From Thalassia testudinum (Eukaryota; Streptophyta; Magnoliopsida; Alismatales; Hydrocharitaceae): 64,000 nt of DNA. A program made the position numbers and the translations under genes. This document shows positions 57,393-64,000 of the stretch, in pieces. The notes beneath the pieces were generated by a model. The model was not told where the DNA came from and did not search any database. It was given only the letters and a program-made list of their open reading frames with translations. How positions within the stretch are numbered: position 1 is the first letter of the stretch; each line of letters begins with the position of its first letter. The stretch lies in contig JAZHRO010000019.1 in the NCBI GenBank assembly GCA_037157565.1, forward strand, positions 64,664,501-64,728,500, read 5' to 3'.

Positions 57393-59278
57393 AATGAAAA
57401 ATAATAGAAGTAATCAGAAGATCTCTTCTTTTCTTATTTCAAAACTTTAGAGATCTAGACAAATGTGACGTGATAATAGCCTAAGTAACGGATCCAAGTG
57501 AAAAAGCCAATTCGCATTGGGAGTTCATACTTCACTCTTGGCAAATATTTATGTCAGGATAGGCAACTACTTCCCTTGGGGATAAAGTAGAAGATAATCT
57601 ATAATTTGACCCCAGCTTTTGGCTTAGGTAGGAGATATCGAGTAGAATGGATTTGTATTTGGTGGCACACACTCCTCTGGTGTTACATGTAGTTTAGTAC
57701 TACAGACTCTAGATTAATAGACTATTAGACAAGTCAACTCTGAGGGAGGCTAAACAACAGTGCTCTCTTGATGTTCCCGGGTGATCATTCTTTTCGTTCT
57801 TTTCTTTCTGAGATCACAACTCTCGCCAGACTTAGTAATTGTACCCCCTGTTTGGTGACCTCACATGGCATCCACACGTCAATTAAAGTCCCAATAACTC
57901 TACAACTAAGTTAGAGTCCTCAACCAGAATTCAGGCGATCAGAAATACTAAAAGGTAGGTATGGGTCATATTTGGTGGAACGCGACAGGTGTTCTATTGC
58001 CTCAGAAACAATGTTACATTATAAACTTTGACTTTCTTTTTTTTTATATATATAATTGTTTCTTCTTTTTATTTTTCATTTTCTCTTTTTCTCTTTTTTT
58101 TTTTAATGAATATAATACGACATAGACTTTTGTTTATGAGGCATTATTAGGGATGATGATAGTCAAGAGGATATCGTGTAGCTTATTTGGTGGAAGTGCC
58201 TATTCTCGACACCGGGAAGGAATGGATAGGACGTGCATATTTCTAACCTTTGACACTATTACCCTCCTTCAGCCAAGGATTTTATGAAGGACGGTCGTAA
58301 CCATCCACCATAGTCATAGCTTTATTAAGACTCCATCTCTGTGTATCTGCCTTATTTAGTGACTCTCAGGAGTTCACACAAAGTACGCACACAGGAACAG
58401 AGAGTGAAAACTATGCCTAACTCTGAAGTATCATCATCTAATTATCCAAAACTTAAGAGTCCTTGCACTAGACTTAGCGCACCAGTAGTCTCTCTACTTT
58501 CTTCTCACAAATATGAGGTGGATCTACTAGAAAATAGTATGCCTGACTCCCTATGAACTATCCAAGGGTTCAGAAGACTACAAATGCTTATTGGTTTTCC
58601 TCAATGATCCATTACCAAGTCTACGTGTACATGAAATAAATGTACTGGATTCTAAACTTAAGAAATAATTCGGGAAGAAAAACCTCCAATGACAAAGGTA
58701 TTTTGCTAGGGACTAACCCAATCAGCTCAAGAAAAGAGGAATTTTTTTTTATATGCTAACCTAAATGCATGAATACTTCCTAAAATGCAAATGCACCCCC
58801 CATGCCTAAATCCTACAATGTCCCCATTGTAAAATTAAAATAGGAGAAAGAAAAAACATCACCTGACAACAGTGTTATTCTGACCGCTGGGTTGCCTCCC
58901 AACAAGCGCTGCATTTTCTGTCACCAGCCAGATTTAGAAGGAACCTATAAGTCTGGTTCCAAACAGACAAAGTTAGGCCCTAAAAATATGCGTAACAGTG
59001 CAGGCCTAGAAAATAGGAGCCACGGATGTTGGCAAGCTGATGATGCAACGTAATACCAAATGCTCGCCAGAAGATATGAAAGCGAAGAACCTCGTTGGCT
59101 ACCTTGGGAGGTCTAGGAATAATAAACGGAATATGAAAAGGAACCTCCCGAAACGGAATAAGTGGAGGATAACACGGATCCTTCAGAGCAGGACGGGTTT
59201 TAAAAGATATACACATTATTAGTTCAAACCCTTGAATGGTGAGAGTAAAAGTACAAGCATCAATCCACACTCACCATT
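57393..59278 (-). other. 3' spacer of element E
   Basis: No domain recognised. Contains GGTTGCCTCCCAACAAGCGC (58891), shared with D at 54863. AT-rich, with a poly-T tract near 58035-58110. Short frames (58341-58556, 58980-59270) lack recognisable content. Confidence 0.6.
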
Positions 59279-60906
59279 CTACCCGAGGATGTACTGGCCT
59301 GATATGTTCTCTAGAAACAATGACATGAGCAGAGATCTGAGCCAAGGATCGGTTAGGGAGTATAAGGGTTGTTTGTAGTGTTGGAAGGTAATGGTTAAGT
59401 CCAATGAGGGCTTAGTCGGTGTTAGGTCTAATTCCAAGAATGATTCAGATTGTGTATACTCCCTAACAGTTGTAGACAATAGGTTACCCTGCCTACCATT
59501 AATGATCGGAGTCATATTTGAATCAAGGGTAAACTCCCAATTACAACTCTTTGATGGCAATGTCAAAATGTCAGAATCATTATTATTCAGCTCATCCCCC
59601 GATTCGTTTGGTTCACTCAAATTTTTATCGGGGTGTATATGTGATTTATTAATGAAGACAGGAGTTGGATCAGTATCCTTAATTATTCCTAAAGGAAGAT
59701 CAGTTTTAATATTTTGGAGCAAGCCTATATCATTGAATTCGTCATTCTTCTCAGGGTATAAATCCTCAATTGACGTGTTTTGTTTCTGAGAGTCTCTCAT
59801 AGACTTCTCATTATTTTGTTTGTCCTCTAATATCAACTCCTGCTTTAATGGAGGATGACTCTCAAAAGAAAGGAGGAATCTGGATTTCACCATATGGTTT
59901 ATATCCTTTGGAGGTAAATCCTCAAATGATAAATAATTCCCCTGTGATTCACTCCAGATTTTTAGTTCAGGTTCCTCTATTGGGGCATCCCCATCTTCTG
60001 AAATAAACTCTTCATATCCCTGAGACCAAAATTGATCTAATTCATCCTCCATTCCCTTATGGTCACCTTCATTGGGTGCATTTAAATCAGGATGCTGAAT
60101 GGTAGGTGTTGACTCCCTAAGTGGAGGGTCAGGAGTAGGCTCACTAAAGGTAAAATGGGATTCCACCAAATAATCAATAGGGGAAGTGATAGGAATAATG
60201 CGACCTTGACCCGGGTTGGTAGGGGTAAGGAGAATACTGTCATTGGGGTCAAGGTCCTCAAGAGGTACCATCTTTCCTTGCTTTTGACTCCAATAAAGCT
60301 TGGGTGGATAATCACTATGATCGTTGTCCTCTAGTGGCTATGTCTCATTGGGAGAGTCTAAGTGATAGCTACATAAAATTGGATCCCTATTGTCAATGGT
60401 TTCCTCAGAATTATTTTCATGATCATGGTCGTATGGGTAGAGATCAGAATTATTGGGAAGCATGTAGCTAAGCTATCTTATTTCTTCATTTAACTGTTGA
60501 ATATTCCTCAACATCTCTCCCATTGATTCCATCATTTCCTTTTGCTATTTTTGCATTTCTATCATTAAAGAGGAGAGCTACTATTATCAGGTTGGGGAGG
60601 ATAGTCAATTTCAGGCTCTAGTTGCTTAGGGGTATCGGTCCAACCTCGATACGGAAAATCATGAAGGGTGGGAGGGTTGGGTGTTTGCATGGAAGTAGGG
60701 ATTTCAGGGTTGGGAAATCCCGCTCCTAGGCTCTACTCAAAAGTGGGAGTTATCAAGCCAGTACTCCCAGGATAAGAATAAGAATGATCTCATGAATTGT
60801 CAATGTACCCATCAAAGGATGGATACGCTTGGAACATGGGATTCTGATTAAAAGATGGGAAGTATAGACTCTGATAATCTAGATAATAGGAGTAAGGGTA
60901 ATCCAT
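59279..60906 (-). pseudogene. single reading frame of element E, unknown protein, decayed
   Basis: Begins at an ATG (60906) with MDYPYSYYLDYQSLYFPSF, a Tyr/Pro/Phe-rich lead. It is then interrupted by about five stops (mostly TAG) and one frame shift near 60570, and continues as a clean 330-codon stretch from 60271 to 59279. The clean part is acidic and Pro/Ser/Asp-rich, with three similar words (VPLEDLDP, LSFEDLPP, TSIEDLYP) and a hydrophobic tail (SLTDPWLRSLLMSLFLENIS). A coiled-coil-like bit (MMESMGEMLRNIQQLNEEIR) lies near 60500. No CCHC knuckle, protease, polymerase or integrase motif. I do not recognise the family; it occupies the place of gag-pol in a non-autonomous element. Confidence 0.6.
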
Positions 60907-62125
60907 TTCTTTAAGCAAAATAATTTTAACTCTCTTAGGATTTAGCAGAATTCAGAATACAAGCAGAAACTTCATAGAGAGTTCTACTGTCAAAGCAAAC
61001 GCAAATTCAGTGGGATCTTATTTTTAGTAGATTGTAGGTCTTAGAATTAAATGTTCAATTGGTGGCTAAACAAGTTTTGCAAAAAATTACGCTTCCTAGG
61101 CCAACCTTCACTGGTGCCTATAACCTACTCGTAAGGGACGGAAGTCTCGAATCGAGCCCACACACGAGGAATCGAAGTAACTTGGTGGATAGGCTTATTG
61201 ATTTCCGGCTAACTTCCCTTGTGGTGCAAAAGAGGAGAGGCAGAATTTATCTAGTGACCTTATGTGTGAGGTGCACAGTGTCTCAAGTGTGCAAACATAC
61301 CATCGTGTTTTGATTTTTGAAATTTCGCAAACAGGATCCTTTTGCACATAATTTTCAGTCACAGATTTTAAGGTCCAACCTCTTAGCAGTCCCAATTTTT
61401 AAAGTGACCACTGAATTAATTTGATTCAAGCACTTTAGTGGTCTTAGATTTAGGTTCAATGCATATGCATGACAGGTAATTGATGCTCAAGAGAAGACGT
61501 TCCTTACTCCAGCTTTCTTCATGCAATGTATGCAATGCAGTAAAAATAAACTAAATGCTGCTCATTCAGTCCTAGATGGTCGTCCTATAGATATGCAGCT
61601 TCTAGTAGGTAATTCAACTTTTTTTTTCAATAATAACAATAAACAAACAGACCTAATCACTAACTAATCGAAATGCAGTTCAAACAATGCAAATAATCCT
61701 ATAGTCTAAATAAATGGGAACACGCTCCCGAAAATACGCTCTCGCATACAAGAGCGATAAGAAATAAAGTGGCACTGGGAACACGTTCCCAAAAATACTT
61801 GACAAGGGTCCAAAAGATAGAAATTAAATTCTAATGTCTATCTAAACTAAATCTAAGATCTACTGACTAAATCAGAAATAGACTTCTCTGTAAGCCTATG
61901 TGCGTGGGATCAAGGCCCACGTGTTCTTGTTTCTGGCCTCCAGGTGGCGTCAAGGTCCACCAAAAAGATCGTCTCCACCGTGCGCGTCGTTTAGGTTCAA
62001 TGTCGTCACTCTGCTGCGCCTCTCGCCGTGTTAGATTCCTCGCATAATAAAAAAAATGATCAGAGGATTGCGCAACTCAGAATATTCAAAAAAAATAATA
62101 ATGTGAATCTATTGCGTCTGTTGCC
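60907..62125 (-). other. 5' untranslated leader of element E
   Basis: About 1.2 kb between primer site and reading frame. No domain recognised; AT-rich with TTTTTTTTTC runs near 61618. A long leader is usual in Athila/Tat relatives. Confidence 0.55.
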
Positions 62126-62143
62126 TCCCCGGCAACGGCGCCA
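62126..62143 (-). promoter_or_regulatory. tRNA-Asp primer-binding site of element E
   Basis: The plus strand TCCCCGGCAACGGCGCCA equals the 3' end of plant tRNA-Asp including CCA, so on the element's sense strand it is TGGCGCCGTTGCCGGGGA. Three bases separate it from the 5' LTR. Priming by tRNA-Asp is known for Tat/Athila-type elements. It is not a tRNA gene. Confidence 0.9.
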
Positions 62144-62146
62144 ATT

Positions 62147-62788
62147 TGACGGAGCGATTTTCCGCTTTCGATTGAGTTTCGCAAATGAAATAACGCGTTG
62201 TAGTATTTAAGTGGTGGAAAAATCGACTAATCAACAATAAAAATAACCACTCACAGAAGAGCGGGTCGTGTCCACAGTGAAGCAATTATGCAATAAACTC
62301 TAGATTATTTCATATTCTTTCGGTCCCCTTGCTCTTAGTGCACAGTGCACATGGTGGTTCACAGGGTTCGCCCTCTCCACGGTGGAGAAGGTGGAGATCC
62401 CTGCCAGAGCGAGGAAGAAGAAGATCTCCCCCCATCTGTGCTCCTCCTCTTAACTCCTCTCTTCTGCGCTACAAGGGATTTTCAAAATCCCCTTGCTATT
62501 TTTGGCCGACGGCTGTTGAGGGTGGCCAGAGGATGGGGAGAAACATATGCTGCCGGTTGTTTGTTGGGGAAATTTATTCCCCAACTCTTTGTTCTTTCTA
62601 AATATCATTCCTGCAAATAAAAACAATAAAATCATTACATATTAAGTTATAGAATGTTATAAAATAGATGTAAACTTAAATCATGATGCATACAAATATT
62701 CTATAACTTAATGTAGTTATTAACAAACCTAAAAGGTAAGATTAAAGTTACTTAGACGTAATATTAGTCCATTAAAATGTACTCATCA
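62147..62788 (-). repeat. 5' LTR of element E, 642 bp, internally shortened
   Basis: Ends match the 3' LTR closely (GATTTTCCGCTTTCGATTGAG at the left, AAAATGTACTCATCA at the right). About 812 bases, corresponding to roughly 56081-56900, are missing at the junction CTTTCGGTC|CCCTTGCTC (about 62325). Flanked on the right by CAAAG. Confidence 0.9.
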
Positions 62789-62793
62789 CAAAG
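62789..62793. repeat. target-site duplication CAAAG (right) of element E
   Basis: Perfect copy of 55896-55900. Confidence 0.92.
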
Positions 62794-64000
62794 CTGTGTG
62801 CATCCTTGAATAATGAAGGCCAATAAAATTCGGATTGCAACACTTTTGCAGCCATTTTCTTTCCTGAGAAGTGGCCACCACAAGCTCGGTCGTGACAAAA
62901 AGATAACACACTTTGAACTTTGTCATCAGGGATACACCTCCTGATAATCTGGTTGGCATAGAGGCGAATCAGCATGGGATCATCCCAGAAATAATGCTTG
63001 GCCTCAGCCAGGAACCTGTCCCGTTGCTGTCTGGACCAGCTGTGCTGGGTCTGTCCTACAACCAGGTAGTTGACATAGTCAGCATACCAAGGCAGTTTCT
63101 TGTCTTGCACAGCCAAAATGTGTTCATCGGGAAAGGTATCGGATAAAGGCAGGGAGGGCCCAATGTGGTTTGGGTGGAGTCTAGATAGGTGGTCGGCCAC
63201 TACATTCTTTGATCCGGCTTTGTTGCGGATTTCCAGGTCAAATTCTTATAAGAGCAGGATGCATTTGATGAGCCTGGGCTTAGCGTCTTTCTTGGCCACC
63301 AAATGCTGGATGGCCGAATGGTCTGTATAAATGGTCACGTGGGATCCCAGAAGGTAAGATTGGAATTTTTTTAGTCCAAAAACTACGACGAGCAGTTCTT
63401 TCTCTGTGACCGTATAATTTCGTTGGGCCTCGTCCAACGTCTTGCTCGCGTAGTAGATCACTACGGGTTTCTTATCTTGTTTCTGTCCTAGACAGTGCCT
63501 ATGGCAAAGTCTGATGCATCACACATGATCTCAAAGTCCTGGGACCAATCCAGGGGCTGAAGTACAGGTGCTGTGGAAATTGAGTCCCAGAGGGTGTGGT
63601 GAGCCTTGATGCAATCAGAGGTCATGTGGAATAAGGCGTCGTTGGCCAGAAGGTCGGTTAAAGGTTTGGAAGGCTTGGAGAAGTCTTTGATGAACCTTCG
63701 ATAGAAGCCAACATGTCCCAGGAATGAACTGATCTGCCAGACCTAGCTAGGCAGAGGAAGTTTGGAAATCAACTCAACTTTAGCCCGATCCACCTCAATG
63801 CCCCTATGTGATACGATGTGACCGAGGACGATTCCTTCTTGAACCATAAAATGGCTCTTTTCCCAACTTAACACCAAATTAACCTTGATACATTGTTTCA
63901 GGATTTTCTCCAAGTTGCTCAAACAGTGGTCGGATGAATTTCCAAATATAAAGAAATCATCCATAAAGACCTCTAGGTATTCACCCACCATTTCTGAAAA
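62794..64000 (-). pseudogene. reverse transcriptase-RNase H region of element D (partial)
   Basis: From the right edge leftwards: FMDDFFIFGNS (catalytic YMDD-type box), then NLVLSWEKSHFMVQEGIVLG and GIEVDRAKVELISKLP (end of reverse transcriptase). After a decayed connection comes RNase H with IYYASKTLDEAQRNYTVTEK, ELLVVVFGLKKF, YTDHSAIQHLVAKKDAKPRL, then EIRNKAGSKNVVADHLSRL. Then the integrase N-terminal region with YFWDDPMLIRLYANQIIRRC, IPDD and HDRACGGHFSGKKMAAKVLQ. A TAA sits at about 63248 where the family has CAA (Gln), and a frame change lies between about 63461 and 63743. The frame meets the integrase part across element E in phase. Confidence 0.9.

Larger units (their letters stand above)
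55901..62788 (-). mobile_element. complete non-autonomous LTR retrotransposon E, 6.9 kb
   Basis: Two LTRs (55901-57354 and 62147-62788), a primer-binding site next to the 5' LTR (62126-62143), a polypurine tract next to the 3' LTR, and perfect CAAAG duplications. The internal region (57355-62146) has one decayed frame of about 540 codons and no reverse transcriptase, integrase or RNase H motif. LTR start (TGATGAGTCC), primer site and 3' spacer resemble Athila/Tat-type elements, so it was probably mobilised by such a relative. It inserted into D's pol and is younger than D. Confidence 0.92.
52187..64000 (-). mobile_element. Athila/Tat-type LTR retrotransposon D (3' part), interrupted by E
   Basis: Minus-strand element entering from the right edge: reverse transcriptase and RNase H (62794-64000), integrase (54919-55895), 3' spacer, polypurine tract and 3' LTR (52187-53543). 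Protein motifs place it in the Athila/Tat (OTA) branch of Ty3 elements. Complete element E is inserted in pol between RNase H and integrase. The 5' LTR, gag and protease would be outside the window, so its own target duplication cannot be checked; the left flank is GCGCT. Confidence 0.85.

Noticed and set aside
62126..62143. tRNA-like sequence matching the 3' end of tRNA-Asp
   Set aside because: Only the last 18 bases are present, in the position of a primer-binding site; no cloverleaf upstream.

Overview
Plant nuclear DNA, almost certainly from an angiosperm with a repeat-rich genome. Nothing in it looks bacterial, viral or organellar. Host-gene signal is scarce: one recognisable first coding exon of a prefoldin subunit 3 gene (2749-2885, minus strand) and one candidate promoter/5' splice site of an unidentified minus-strand gene (about 20.8-20.9 kb). 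Nearly everything else is transposable elements. Many could be delimited exactly because TG...CA ends and 5-bp target-site duplications (TSDs) are visible. The species cannot be named from this sequence.

Left part (1-24 kb): a 1.1-kb hAT-type relic (736-1816), the prefoldin exon, a 5.3-kb hAT element with a dead transposase (4731-10057), a probable LTR around 11.6-13.0 kb, a decayed Asn/Tyr-rich coding repeat interrupted by a 2.6-kb solo LTR (family A0), then mostly unassigned AT-rich DNA with a decayed copia-like LTR near 22.6-23.6 kb.

Middle (24-42.5 kb): a dead Tekay/Del-type Ty3 pol on the minus strand, split by a 2.71-kb solo LTR (A1, TSD GTGTG). Next comes LTR B2, then a broken A-type LTR (A') containing solo LTR B1 (TSD AACTC), which itself contains an inverted solo LTR A2. 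Then A3 in inverse orientation, containing a 1.29-kb copia-like solo LTR S.

Right part (42.6-64 kb): a nest inside LTR B3. It holds L1 (with L2 inserted in it, TSD CTTTA), C (TSD GTCAT, with L3 inserted, TSD AAACC), and a minus-strand Athila/Tat-type element D that runs off the right edge. D's pol is split by a complete 6.9-kb LTR element E (TSD CAAAG). E has a tRNA-Asp primer site and a decayed reading frame of about 540 codons that resembles neither gag nor pol.

The most unusual signal is in the LTRs. At least five sequence-unrelated LTR groups carry ladders of about 10-bp, mostly CpG-centred palindromes (CAGACGTCTG, TTGGACGTCCAA, GTACCGGTAC) at nearly fixed spacings of 12, 20 and 22 bp. 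A sixth LTR (C) carries an AGCT ladder with 10-bp period and four E2F-like TTGGCGCC palindromes upstream of its TATA box. The same spacing rules recur with different palindromes and in different element lineages. I read this as a shared protein-binding platform (host bZIP-like or element-encoded), which is an inference.
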